Below, piece after piece: positions 34,682 through 43,505 of a stretch of 64,000 bases of DNA (the first letter of the stretch is position 1; each line of letters opens with the position of its first letter). The DNA is from Paracidovorax valerianellae (GTDB taxonomy: Bacteria > Pseudomonadota > Gammaproteobacteria > Burkholderiales > Burkholderiaceae_C). The translations under genes and the position numbers were made by a program. Below the pieces are notes generated by a model, which was given only the letters and a program-made list of their open reading frames with translations, was not told the DNA's origin and did no database searches. The stretch lies in the NCBI RefSeq assembly GCF_900102625.1, contig NZ_FMZC01000011.1, positions 62,001 to 126,000 on the forward strand, in the 5' to 3' direction.

Positions 34682-36517
34682 TCAGCGGTGGCGGGGGGCC
34701 GTGGCCGAGAACGTGCTGATCGGGCTGGTGCAGCCGTTGTAGAGGTCGTCGAACAGCGCCTCTTTCACCGCGTGGCCCTGGGTCTCGAACAGCATGAGGT
34801 TCTCGTTCGAGCGGTAGTGGGACTGGCCGTCCAGGTTGTAGGAGCCCGTCATGACGATGCTGGAGCCGTCCTGGCGCTCCAGGATGTAGTTCTTGGCATG
34901 GCCCACGGCTTGTTCCGCGGTGTTGAAGTTCTGCGCTGCTGCCAGGGTTTCGCTCGGCGCGAAATGCCGCAGGTTGAGGGTGCCCACGGAGGAAGACGCC
35001 GGATGGGCGAAGAACTTGCGTGCCGCCCGTTCCAGCGCCGTCCGGTTGTCCTCGTTGATCAGCACATTGACGTTGCAGCCCCTGGCGAGCGCGTCGGTGA
35101 TGAGCGCCATGCCTTCGCTGCCGATGGTCTTGTTCACGATGTTGATCGTTTCCCCTGGCTGGGCTCCGGAAAAGAACCGGGACATGACCTGTCCGATGGG
35201 CTTGCCTTCGATGTGGCCGCGCGTGGAGAACATGTTCTTGTAGCCGCTCGACGTGTTCTGCACCCAGAGCACCTTGTGCGCTGCGCCATCGAATTCCACC
35301 CCTGCCTGGGCCAGGGAGTCGCGCAGGCGCGCGACGGCCTGTTCCTTGTGCGGTCCGGCCTGATCGAGTGGCGATTCGATGTCGACCGCTCCCAGGGCGT
35401 GGATGCGTGACAGGTCCTTCATCTTCTCCATGACCAGTTCGCCTTCGCCGTTCACCTGGAGCTGCCCGCCGTGCACGGTGTGCCTGCCGATCAGTTCGTC
35501 GAGGAAATAGTCCCGCTGCCGTGCTGCCAAAGGCTGGCTCAGCGTGACGCATCCGCCGTCCATCCAGCTGTCCTTGGTCTTGTTGGCCAGGCTCGCTCCG
35601 AGGGTGGCTGCGACCCCCCTGTCATTGATGCAGAACTTGTTGTGGTGCGATCCGGCCACGCCCTTGGCCTTGGCGGCGACGAAGTAGAGGTTGCACAGGG
35701 GCCGGGTGATCTTCAGGCTCGCGTCGGTCTGCTGCCGGTTGTAGGCCTTGACGACCGCGGGCCACGTGGTGGTGGCATTCGTTCGGCTGCTCGAGCGCAG
35801 GCTCATGTTGGTCGTGACGTTCTGGCCCACGACCGCGGAGATGGCCGCGTTGGTCTGCAGCTTGTTGTCGTTGTAGAAAAGGACGAACGAAAAGTCCTTG
35901 TCGTGCTGCTTCCTGGCGAGCGATTCCAGGATCGCGAACATCGTCCCGGAGATCTTTTCGGGGTCGTGGTCCTTGGCCGGATTGACGTTGAACGACGTGA
36001 TGATGGCGAACTTCTCGGCCGAGTCGATGGTCATCCGGATGAGCTTCTTTTGCCGGTCTTCGCTGGTCGGGGCCAGGGTCAGCACGAACGCGTGGTCGTC
36101 CCGATGGCAGTAGGCCGCTTTCCCGGCGGCGATCAGTTCCGCATGAAGGCCGTCTGTGAACTGGCCCGGCGGCGCGCCCACTGCCGGCCGCGGGTGGTGG
36201 GTCTCGCCCGTGTCCGGGCCGGCGGCCCCCTCGGTCGGAGCGATGAACGGGGCCGCCACGCGGGACGCTGGCGCATTGCGCTGCGAATCCGCAGGCTGCG
36301 CGCCCTGCGCTGGCGAGCGCGAAGGGTGGGAGGAAAGCCGCGCGTTCCTGCCGGCCGCCGAAGTGCCCGTCGACCTTTGGCGGGCCAGGGGCATGCCTTC
36401 AGCGGATTCCAGGCTGGATGATTGGCTGGCAGGCGAGGGACCTCGGGGGGGCTGCGGTGTGGGTGCCGCGCTGCCTGGTCGAGTTGCGCGGCTGCGCCCT
36501 GCGTCCGATGAAATCAT
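34682..36517 (-). CDS. Phospholipase-D-like candidate type III effector
   Basis: The 611-residue protein has two HKD motifs: H292-x-K294-x4-D299 (HHNKFCIND) and H540-x-K542-x4-E547 followed by TGSYNLD near residue 560 and SNEN. This is the two-motif PLD superfamily layout, in which each motif gives half of one active site. The first about 110 residues are Ser/Pro/Arg/Gln-rich, have no hydrophobic signal and look disordered, as in type III secreted proteins. A perfect PIP box and -10 box lie upstream. ATG 36517 is 6 bases after AAGGGAG. Codon use looks less GC-extreme than its neighbours. Substrate is unknown; a phospholipase or nuclease is possible. Confidence 0.78.
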   Translation of the reverse strand: MISSDAGRSRATRPGSAAPTPQPPRGPSPASQSSSLESAEGMPLARQRSTGTSAAGRNARLSSHPSRSPAQGAQPADSQRNAPASRVAAPFIAPTEGAAGPDTGETHHPRPAVGAPPGQFTDGLHAELIAAGKAAYCHRDDHAFVLTLAPTSEDRQKKLIRMTIDSAEKFAIITSFNVNPAKDHDPEKISGTMFAILESLARKQHDKDFSFVLFYNDNKLQTNAAISAVVGQNVTTNMSLRSSSRTNATTTWPAVVKAYNRQQTDASLKITRPLCNLYFVAAKAKGVAGSHHNKFCINDRGVAATLGASLANKTKDSWMDGGCVTLSQPLAARQRDYFLDELIGRHTVHGGQLQVNGEGELVMEKMKDLSRIHALGAVDIESPLDQAGPHKEQAVARLRDSLAQAGVEFDGAAHKVLWVQNTSSGYKNMFSTRGHIEGKPIGQVMSRFFSGAQPGETINIVNKTIGSEGMALITDALARGCNVNVLINEDNRTALERAARKFFAHPASSSVGTLNLRHFAPSETLAAAQNFNTAEQAVGHAKNYILERQDGSSIVMTGSYNLDGQSHYRSNENLMLFETQGHAVKEALFDDLYNGCTSPISTFSATAPRHR

Positions 36518-36540
36518 TTTTCACTCCCTTAAACGGAGTG

Positions 36541-36602
36541 ATCCTGCCGCTCTCCCGCGTGGAAACGCCGAATGCGCGCGAAGTCGTTGCCGCTCAGGCG
36601 AA
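36541..36602 (-). promoter_or_regulatory. PIP box and -10 element of the effector gene
   Basis: On the minus strand TTCGC (36602-36598), exactly 15 bases, then TTCGC (36582-36578) match the plant-inducible-promoter consensus TTCGB-N15-TTCGB. After 31 more bases comes CAGGAT (36546-36541), which fits YANNNT at the required 30-32 bp distance. Such promoters are activated by HrpX/HrpB-type AraC regulators. The element is entirely intergenic. Confidence 0.88.
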
Positions 36603-36614
36603 CGCGCGCCGGAC

Positions 36615-37307
36615 TCACACCTCGGTGACGAACTGCTCGCGCGGGCGCCGCACCTTGGCCAGCGGGGCCAGCCAGTCCTGCTCGGCCTGCCGGTAGCCCA
36701 GGGGCAGAATCGCGACGCTGCGCAGGCCGCGGGCGCGCAGGTCCAGGATGCCGTCGAGCGCCTCGGGATCGAACCCTTCCATGGGCGTGCTGTCCACCGC
36801 TTCGTACGCAGCGGCCATCAGGGCTGCGGACAGGGCGATGTAGGCCTGCCGCGCCGCGTGCTGGAAGTTCACCTCGGCGCCGCGCTGCGGGTAGGTGTTC
36901 AGCAGCATGTTGCGGTAGTTCTCCCAGCCCTCGTTCTTGAAGCCGCGCACCGCGTTGGTGTAGTCGAACATGGCGTTGATGCGCTCGGGGGTGTAGTCGT
37001 CCCAGGCGGCGAACACCAGCAGGTGCGATCCGTCCGTGATCTGGGCCTGGTTCCACGCGATGGCCTGGATGCGCTGGCGCACCTCGGTGTTGGTGACCAC
37101 GATGATCTGAAACGGCTGCAGCCCGCTGGAGGTGGGCGCCAGCCGCGCCGCTTCGAGGATGCGCTCGACCTTCTCGGCCGGCACGGCACGGGCGGGGTCC
37201 ATCTTCTTGGCCGCATAGCGCCATTGCAGGCGTTCGATCAGCGGGGTCGCATCGGGGCCGGAAGTCACGGTTTCGAGTTCGGCGGCCAGTTCGGCAGTGG
37301 GGGACAT
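36615..37307 (-). CDS. Nitroreductase-family NAD(P)H oxidoreductase
   Basis: The 230-residue protein is an FMN-dependent nitroreductase of the NfsB type. It opens with LIERLQWRYAAKKMDP, where the R-x(n)-KK loop binds the FMN phosphate, then APTSSGLQPFQIIVVTN, and in the second half ARGLRSVAILPLGYRQAEQDW with the C-terminal KVRRPREQFVTEV. Natural substrates of this family (quinones, nitroaromatics, flavins) vary. ATG 37307 follows AAGGA. It is followed by the PIP-box region. Confidence 0.9.
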   Translation of the reverse strand: MSPTAELAAELETVTSGPDATPLIERLQWRYAAKKMDPARAVPAEKVERILEAARLAPTSSGLQPFQIIVVTNTEVRQRIQAIAWNQAQITDGSHLLVFAAWDDYTPERINAMFDYTNAVRGFKNEGWENYRNMLLNTYPQRGAEVNFQHAARQAYIALSAALMAAAYEAVDSTPMEGFDPEALDGILDLRARGLRSVAILPLGYRQAEQDWLAPLAKVRRPREQFVTEV

Positions 37308-37592
37308 GGGATTTTTCCTTGAGGGGCAAGAGCGATGGGGTGGTCGGGCGCGAACCAGGCGCGTCGCCTGGACTATGGGGCTTCCGGCCGGGGGGAATAA
37401 CCCCCTGCCGGGGAATCGCAGCGTTTCGATCCAGGAAACAAAACGCAACATTGGCCGCCACCGCCGTGCCTCTGACACCCCTTCGGCGCCATCGGCAAAT
37501 CCTCGCCGTTCGCGTTGACATTGGGCAACCCGCAGGGGCGCGCGCAGGAGTAAAACAGCGGTTTGGCAGTGTTTTTGGAAAGCGCCAGCGAC

Positions 37593-40500
37593 ATGCAACG
37601 CGACCCCTTCACCCCCATGGCGTCCGACGCCACCCCCGTGCAGCCCATCAGCCTGGACGTGCTGCGCGAGAAGTACCTCAAGCCCGGCGAGACGGACGTG
37701 GAGGACCTCTACCGCCGCGTGGCCCGGGCCCTCGCCTCGGTGGAGCCCGCTGCCGAGCGCGCGGCGCACGAGGCACGCTTTCTCGCCAACCTGCGAGCGG
37801 GGGCGATCGGCGCCGGGCGCATCATGAGCGCCGCCGGCACCGACATCCAGGCCACGCTCATCAATTGCTTCGTGCAGCCCGTGGGCGACTGCATCCAGGG
37901 CGTGGACGACGGTGGCTACCCCGGCATCTACGAAGCTCTGCGCGAGGCCGCCGAGACCATGCGGCGCGGTGGCGGCGTGGGCTACGACTTCTCGCGCATC
38001 CGGCCCAAGGGCGCGCAGGTCAAGGGCACGGCCTCGCTCGCGTCGGGGCCGTGCAGCTACATCAACGTGTTCGACCAGTCGTGCTCCACGGTCGAGAGCG
38101 CGGGCGCGCGGCGCGGCGCGCAGATGGGCGTGCTGCGCATCGACCATCCCGACGTCCTCGAATTCATCACCGCCAAGCGCACGCCCGGGCGGTGGAACAA
38201 CTTCAACGTGTCGGTGGGCGTGCCCGACGCCTTCGTCAAGGCCGTGGTCGATGGCCAGCCGTGGGACCTGGTGCACGCGGCCCGCCCCGGCGCCGCGCTG
38301 CTGGAGCAAGGCGCGGTGCAGCGCACCGACGGCCAGTGGGTGTACCGCACCGTGCAGGCCCGCGACCTGTGGGACACCATCATGCGGTCGGCCTACGACT
38401 TCGCCGAGCCGGGCATTCTGTTCCTGGATGCAATCAACCGCGACAACAACCTGCATTACTGCGAAGCGATCGCGGCGACCAATCCCTGCGTCACGGCCGA
38501 CACCTGGGTCATGACGGCGGACGGCCCCGCGCAGGTAGCCGACCTCGTCGGCCGGCAGTTCGGCGCGGTGGTGGACGGCAAGATCTTCGCGACGGAGAGC
38601 GATGGCTTCTTCAAGACCGGCCACAAGCCGGTGGTGGAGCTGCGCACGCGCGAAGGGCACGCACTGCGCCTTACGGCTGACCACCGCGTGCGGCGCGTGG
38701 CGCGCCAGACCCGCTACGCCCAGGCCCTGGAATGGACGCCGGCCGCAGAACTGCAGCCCGGCGACCAGATCGTGCTGCACGACCACCGCGCGCTGGGCGG
38801 CTGGGACGGCGCAGGGACCGAGGCCGAGGGCTACCTGCTTGGGCTGCTCGTGGCCGACGGCATCTTGAAGGCCGACAAGGCCGTGATTTCGGTGTGGGCG
38901 CCCGAGCTGCGGCAGGTGGGCAACGGCACCGTCGCCTATGCCGCCACCGGCGCGGCCGGCATTGTCCAGGCGGCGGAGGCCGCTGCTGCCACGCTGCCCC
39001 ACCGTGCGGATTTCGGCGGTTTCCAACGCCCCATCGGCGCGCGGGGCGAGGCCCGCATGGCCAGCGGCGCGCTGTGGCGCCTGGCGCATGCCCTGGGCAT
39101 GCGGCCGGGCCACAAGACGATCACGCCCGCCATGGAACGGTGCTCCTCGCACTTCGCCGCAGGCCTGCTACGCGGACTGTTCGACGCCAATGGCTCGGTG
39201 CAGGGCGCGCAGGACAAGGGCGTGAGCGTGCGCCTGTCGCAAAGCGATGCAACGCTGCTGCGCATCGTGCAGCGCATGCTGCTGCGCTTCGGCATCGCTT
39301 CCACGCTGTACACCGGTCGGCGCCCCGCGCAGCAGCGTCTGCTGCCCGATGGCCGCGGCGGCCAACAAGCGTATTCCACGCGGGTCCAGCACGAGTTGGT
39401 GGTGGCGGGCGACAACCTGCCGGTGTATGCCGATCGCATCGGTTTTGCCGACACCGCCAAGGCCGGGCGGCTGGAGGCAGCCCTGGCGGGCTACCAGCGC
39501 CGCCTGAACCGCGAGCGCTTCACCGCCACCGTGGAGTCCATCGCGCCGGTTGGCACCGAGGACGTGTACGACGTCACCGTAGCGGACTGCCATGCCTTCG
39601 ATGCGAATGGCCTGTACGTGCACAACTGCGGCGAGCAGCCATTGCCGCCCTACGGCTGCTGCGACCTGGGGCCCATCATCCTCACGCGCTTCGTGCGCAA
39701 CCCGTTCGGCCTGGCTGGCGCGCCAGCCTTCGATTTCGAGGCCTTCGAGCAGAGCGTTGTGACGCAAGTGCGCGCGCTCGACAACGTGCTGGACGTGACC
39801 TTCTGGCCGCTGGAAGCGCAGCGCGCCGAATCGGCCGCCAAGCGCCGCATCGGCGTGGGCTTCACGGGCATGGGCAACACGCTGGCCATGCTGTGCCTGC
39901 GCTACGACCGTGCCGAGGGCCGCGCCATGGCTGCGCGCATCGCCGAGCGGCTGCGCGATGCGGCTTATGCCGCTTCGGTGGCGCTGGCGCGCGAGAAGGG
40001 CGCGTTTCCGAAGTTCGACGCCGCGGGGTACTTGGCGCCCGGCACCTTCGCCAGCCGGCTGCCGCAGGACCTGCAGGCGCAGATCCGCGAGCACGGCATC
40101 CGCAACAGCCATCTGCTGTCGATCGCGCCCACGGGCACGGTGAGCCTGGCCTTTGCTGACAACGCCTCCAACGGCATCGAGCCGCCGTTCTCGTGGACCT
40201 ACAAGCGCAGGAAGCGCGAGGGCGACGGCCGCATGAGCGAATACGCCGTGGAAGACCATGCCTGGCGCCTGTACCGCGAACTGGGCGGCGATGTGAACGC
40301 GCTGCCCGAGTACTTCGTGAGCGCGCTGTCCATGCCCGCCGCGGACCATATCGCGATGATGGAAGCGGTGCAGCCCTTCGTCGACACGGCCATCTCCAAG
40401 ACGGTGAACGTGCCGGCCGACTACCCCTACGAAGACTTCAAGGACCTGTACCTCAAGGCCTGGCGCGCGCGCCTGAAAGGGCTGGCGACCTATCGGCCCA

Positions 40501-41192
40501 ACACCATCCTGGGTGCTGTGCTGGAGACCCATGCGCCCGAAGCTGCGCCTTCCGCTGCGCCTGCCGCCATGCCCGCCGCTTCATCGGCGGCTGCGGTGGT
40601 CCATGACCCGATGCGCACCGTGATCGAAAGCCGCCCCAAAGGCGCGCTGCCCGCCGTGGCGGAAAAGGTGGAGTACTGGACGCAGGAGGGCCACAAGACG
40701 CTGTACCTGGTCGTGTCCTTCTTGCCCATGCCCAATGCCAACGGCACCGGCACGGTGGACCGCGCCATCGAGTTCTTCATGCCCGTGGGCCAGAGCGGTG
40801 AATCGCAGCAATGGATCACCTCCAGCATGCGCATGCTCTCGCTGGCCGCGCGCGGCGGCTTCCTGGAGCGCGCCCTGAGCGACATGCGCAAGGTGGCGTG
40901 GGACCGAGGCCCCGTCCGCCTGGGCACGCGCCAGCGCGAGGACGGCACCCGCGTGCCGCTGTGGCACGACTCCGAAGTCGCCGCCATGGCCTACGCCATC
41001 CAGAACATCCTCGCCAGCCGCGTGCCCGACCCCGTGCAGCAGGTGCTGCCGCTGGACGAGCCCGAGGCACCCATGGGCATGCCCCCGGCCATGGCCGGCA
41101 AGAAGTGCCCCGAGTGCGGCGCGCATGCGGTGATCCGCAAGGATGGGTGCGATTACTGCACGCAGTGCGGTCACCTGGGGAGCTGTGGTTGA
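37593..41192 (+). CDS. nrdJ: B12-dependent ribonucleotide reductase (class II) with intein
   Basis: The enzyme reduces ribonucleotides using adenosylcobalamin. The exteins (298 + 521 residues) carry NCFVQPVGDCIQGVDD, GGGVGYDFSRIRP, GPCSYINVFDQSC and the active-site NP/CGEQPLPPYGCCDLG. Further on are APTGTVSLAFADNASNGIEPPF and a C-terminal cysteine cluster KCPECGAHAVIRKDGCDYCTQCG typical of NrdJ. The intein interrupts the NPCGEQ motif, so splicing is essential for activity. ATG 37593 (MQRDPFTPMASD) is preferred; GTG and TTG starts upstream at 37569 and 37563 are possible. The 285 bases upstream hold a GGGGG/CCCCC hairpin near 37392-37408 and no recognisable cobalamin riboswitch. Confidence 0.93.
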   Translation: MQRDPFTPMASDATPVQPISLDVLREKYLKPGETDVEDLYRRVARALASVEPAAERAAHEARFLANLRAGAIGAGRIMSAAGTDIQATLINCFVQPVGDCIQGVDDGGYPGIYEALREAAETMRRGGGVGYDFSRIRPKGAQVKGTASLASGPCSYINVFDQSCSTVESAGARRGAQMGVLRIDHPDVLEFITAKRTPGRWNNFNVSVGVPDAFVKAVVDGQPWDLVHAARPGAALLEQGAVQRTDGQWVYRTVQARDLWDTIMRSAYDFAEPGILFLDAINRDNNLHYCEAIAATNPCVTADTWVMTADGPAQVADLVGRQFGAVVDGKIFATESDGFFKTGHKPVVELRTREGHALRLTADHRVRRVARQTRYAQALEWTPAAELQPGDQIVLHDHRALGGWDGAGTEAEGYLLGLLVADGILKADKAVISVWAPELRQVGNGTVAYAATGAAGIVQAAEAAAATLPHRADFGGFQRPIGARGEARMASGALWRLAHALGMRPGHKTITPAMERCSSHFAAGLLRGLFDANGSVQGAQDKGVSVRLSQSDATLLRIVQRMLLRFGIASTLYTGRRPAQQRLLPDGRGGQQAYSTRVQHELVVAGDNLPVYADRIGFADTAKAGRLEAALAGYQRRLNRERFTATVESIAPVGTEDVYDVTVADCHAFDANGLYVHNCGEQPLPPYGCCDLGPIILTRFVRNPFGLAGAPAFDFEAFEQSVVTQVRALDNVLDVTFWPLEAQRAESAAKRRIGVGFTGMGNTLAMLCLRYDRAEGRAMAARIAERLRDAAYAASVALAREKGAFPKFDAAGYLAPGTFASRLPQDLQAQIREHGIRNSHLLSIAPTGTVSLAFADNASNGIEPPFSWTYKRRKREGDGRMSEYAVEDHAWRLYRELGGDVNALPEYFVSALSMPAADHIAMMEAVQPFVDTAISKTVNVPADYPYEDFKDLYLKAWRARLKGLATYRPNTILGAVLETHAPEAAPSAAPAAMPAASSAAAVVHDPMRTVIESRPKGALPAVAEKVEYWTQEGHKTLYLVVSFLPMPNANGTGTVDRAIEFFMPVGQSGESQQWITSSMRMLSLAARGGFLERALSDMRKVAWDRGPVRLGTRQREDGTRVPLWHDSEVAAMAYAIQNILASRVPDPVQQVLPLDEPEAPMGMPPAMAGKKCPECGAHAVIRKDGCDYCTQCGHLGSCG
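38487..39626 (+). mobile_element. Intein with LAGLIDADG endonuclease inside nrdJ
   Basis: The 380-residue insert begins with Cys (CVTADTWVMTADG, block A), has block B GHALRLTADHRVRR, endonuclease motifs GYLLGLLVADG and GLLRGLFDANG, block F EDVYDVTVADCHAF and ends VHN, followed by the +1 Cys of the extein. It splits the NP/CGEQ motif. The second LAGLIDADG motif has Asn at the position usually occupied by the catalytic acid, so cleavage may be impaired. All splicing residues appear present. Confidence 0.93.
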
Positions 41193-42532
41193 GCCACTGC
41201 GCCAGCGCCCGTCCAGCTGCCAAAGCGAATTCCTACTTCGGTTCCCTCTGACGTGGAGTGCGCCCAGACGCCGCCACCGTGCATGCGCGCGATGGCGGCC
41301 ACGATGGCAAGGCCCAGTCCGGCGTGCATGCCTTCGCGTTGCCGTGCCGAGTCGGCGCGGTAGAACCGATCGAACAGGCGCGGCAGCACTGCCTCGGGAA
41401 TCGGTGTCCCCTGGTTGACCACGGAAACGCTCGGGCCGGCCGCGCCCTGCGCGGTCAGCACCACCCGAACGGTGGTGCCGGGCTTTGCGTAACGGCATGC
41501 ATTGCTGAGCAGGTTGGATACCCCCCGCTGTACCAGCCGGTCATCGACCGGCAAGAAGAGTTCGCCCTCCAGCGCCAGCCGGAGACCGCTTTGCGCAGCG
41601 TGCGCTTCGTGGTACTCGAAAAGTTCGGAGATCAGCCTGCCCAGGCTGTGCGGGGCGTCCACCCGGGCACGCTGGCCACCGTCGGCACGCGCCAGGAACA
41701 GCATGTCGTTCACCACAGAGGCCATGCGCCCCAGCTCCTCCAGATTGGACTCCAGCGTTCTTGCCAGTTCGGGCGCCGCGCGGGGCCGCGACAGCGCCAG
41801 TTCGGTTTTCCCGATGAGGGCGGTCAGTGGCGTTCGCAGCTCGTGCGCAACGTCGGCATTGAACGCCTCCAGCTGGGTTCGACCCGTTTCGAGCCGGTCG
41901 ATCAACTCATTGAACTGTTCGACCAGGGGCGCCAACTCGGTGCTGTGTCGAGACAGCTGCAGGTGCGTGAGTTGTCCACTGGCTGACATCGCCTGGGTTT
42001 GCGCTGCCAGATGGCGCAACGGATGCAGGTCACGCCGCACGACCACGATGGCGAGGCCTGCACTCAGCAGCGCGCCGATGGCCGTCGCCAATGCCAGCAG
42101 GTGTGCAAGTGCCTGCTGGCGCTGCTCGTCCTGCGCGATGTCGATATCGAAGCGGCCGGTCAGGGCGATCTGCCCATCTGCCGATCGCAACTCGAACCGG
42201 CGCGAGCGTACCTGCGCCGACAGCGTATGAGCCTCGTCGTTCGAATCCTGATAGAAGGCGGTGCCGTCCGCACGGCGCAGCTCCAGCCGCGAGCCTTGGC
42301 GTTTGACCGCGTTGGTCTGCAACAGGTCCAGAAAATCCTGGGTCCCCGGGCGTAGCAATGCGCTGGAAGTCTCCACCAGCTTTTGTACCTTGATGGCGAG
42401 CAGTTGCGACTGGGCCCGCTCGTGCAGCGTCTGAACTCCCAGGTACACGATGATTGAGATCGCGCCAAGCAGCAGTGCCACGCCCGCGCCCAGTTGCAGC
42501 GCGATCCGGCGGACGACCGAATGCGTCGCCAT
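41171..42532 (-). CDS. Sensor histidine kinase, heavy-metal (CusS/CopS) type
   Basis: The 453-residue kinase has two membrane segments (about residues 13-35 and 145-165) flanking a periplasmic sensor, a HAMP linker, the phosphoacceptor motif VAHELRTPLTAL near residue 230, N box SNLLSNACRYA and G-rich GLGLAIVAAIARMHGGG. This layout and the REGMHAGLGL region fit the heavy-metal sensor kinase family. Its 3' end overlaps the converging nrdJ gene by 22 bases. It lies 21 bases downstream of the response regulator. Confidence 0.88.
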   Translation of the reverse strand: MATHSVVRRIALQLGAGVALLLGAISIIVYLGVQTLHERAQSQLLAIKVQKLVETSSALLRPGTQDFLDLLQTNAVKRQGSRLELRRADGTAFYQDSNDEAHTLSAQVRSRRFELRSADGQIALTGRFDIDIAQDEQRQQALAHLLALATAIGALLSAGLAIVVVRRDLHPLRHLAAQTQAMSASGQLTHLQLSRHSTELAPLVEQFNELIDRLETGRTQLEAFNADVAHELRTPLTALIGKTELALSRPRAAPELARTLESNLEELGRMASVVNDMLFLARADGGQRARVDAPHSLGRLISELFEYHEAHAAQSGLRLALEGELFLPVDDRLVQRGVSNLLSNACRYAKPGTTVRVVLTAQGAAGPSVSVVNQGTPIPEAVLPRLFDRFYRADSARQREGMHAGLGLAIVAAIARMHGGGVWAHSTSEGTEVGIRFGSWTGAGAVAQPQLPR

Positions 42533-42553
42533 CAACATGCGATCACGCCGCCG

Positions 42554-43252
42554 TTACGCGTCGCCGTCGTTGCCACCGCGGTGCTCCATGATGTAGCCGA
42601 CGCCTCGCACCGTATGGATCAGTTTGTGGCGGAATGCGTCATCCACCTTCGCGCGCAGGCGCCGCACCGCTACCTCCACCATGTTGGTATCGGAGTCGAA
42701 GTGGATGTTCCAGACGCGTTCGGCGAGCGTGGTGCGGGTCAGAACCTGGCCCTTGCGGCGCATCAGGAGCGACAGCAACTGGAATTCCTTGGTCGACAAT
42801 TCAATCCGGCGGCCAGCCCTGCTCACCTTGTGCGCCCCCAGGTCGAGCTCCAGGTCCGCGATGCGCAACTGCGTATGTTCCTGGAAACTGGCCTGCCCAC
42901 GCCGGATCAGCGCTTCGACCCGCGCTTGCAATTCCGAGAAAGCGAATGGTTTGACGAGGTAGTCGTCTGCGCCCGCATTCAGACCGTGCACTTTGTCGTC
43001 GAGGCGATCGCGCGCGGTCAGCATCAGAACGGGCAAGTTGCCCTTGCCACGGATAGCGCGCAGGACTTCGAAGCCATCGCACCCAGGGAGCATGACGTCC
43101 AGCAGCACCAGCGCGTGGTCGCCGGCGAGCGCCATGGCGCGTCCGCTCGGTCCGTCGTGCGCGATGTCCACCCGGTAGCCGCACTCGGAAAGCCCCTGAC
43201 AAAGGTAATCGGCCACACCGCGGTCATCTTCAATCACCAGCACTTTGTGCAT
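42554..43252 (-). CDS. OmpR-family response regulator (CusR/CopR type)
   Basis: The 232-residue protein has a receiver (phospho-Asp in LVLLDVMLPGCDGFEVL near residue 51, T in VLMLTARDR, K in DDYLVKPFAFSEL) and a winged-helix output domain (KEFQLLSLLMRRKGQVLTRT, VEVAVRRLRAKVD). It partners with the adjacent kinase. The start MHKVLVIEDD is ATG 43252. A perfect inverted repeat lies 45 bases upstream, suggesting autoregulation and control of the divergent gene. The metal signal is inferred from family only. Confidence 0.9.
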   Translation of the reverse strand: MHKVLVIEDDRGVADYLCQGLSECGYRVDIAHDGPSGRAMALAGDHALVLLDVMLPGCDGFEVLRAIRGKGNLPVLMLTARDRLDDKVHGLNAGADDYLVKPFAFSELQARVEALIRRGQASFQEHTQLRIADLELDLGAHKVSRAGRRIELSTKEFQLLSLLMRRKGQVLTRTTLAERVWNIHFDSDTNMVEVAVRRLRAKVDDAFRHKLIHTVRGVGYIMEHRGGNDGDA

Positions 43253-43296
43253 TGGCTGCACCTCCCGTTGGATTGTGCATGGCCGGCATGAGCGCT

Positions 43297-43316
43297 GGAT
43301 TACGAATCCGTAATCC
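43297..43316. promoter_or_regulatory. Palindromic operator GGATTACG-N4-CGTAATCC
   Basis: Exact 8-bp inverted repeats (43297-43304 and 43309-43316) are separated by AATC. The site lies between the response regulator gene and the divergent aldo/keto reductase gene, the expected place for an OmpR-type autoregulatory box. The rest of the 253-base spacer shows no gene. Confidence 0.65.
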
Positions 43317-43505
43317 GGCCGAGCGGATTCGGTCAGGTGGATGCGCAAGATGGGTCAACGGATCAAGGCCTGATCCGCCGCGCCCGGATGGCAATGTGCG
43401 CGCAGCAACCGTAGCCAGATGACCCTTTTCGTTCCTTCCTTTCTCGGCCGGTTCGCACCTGCTTGCGAACGGCCTTCCGTTGACCCACCGAGGCTTTTAA
43501 CCACC

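Noticed and set aside
36522-36540. CACTCC/GGAGTG hairpin over the effector ribosome-binding site
   Set aside because: The predicted start near 36534 would leave half of the stem untranscribed, so an RNA switch is unlikely.
37516-37557. TTGACA at 37516-37521 as the -35 of a nrdJ promoter
   Set aside because: No acceptable -10 hexamer lies 16-18 bases downstream.
37308-37592. Cobalamin riboswitch upstream of the B12-dependent reductase
   Set aside because: I looked for the B12-box and conserved core and saw only a GGGGG/CCCCC hairpin and GC-rich sequence. A covariance-model search would be decisive.
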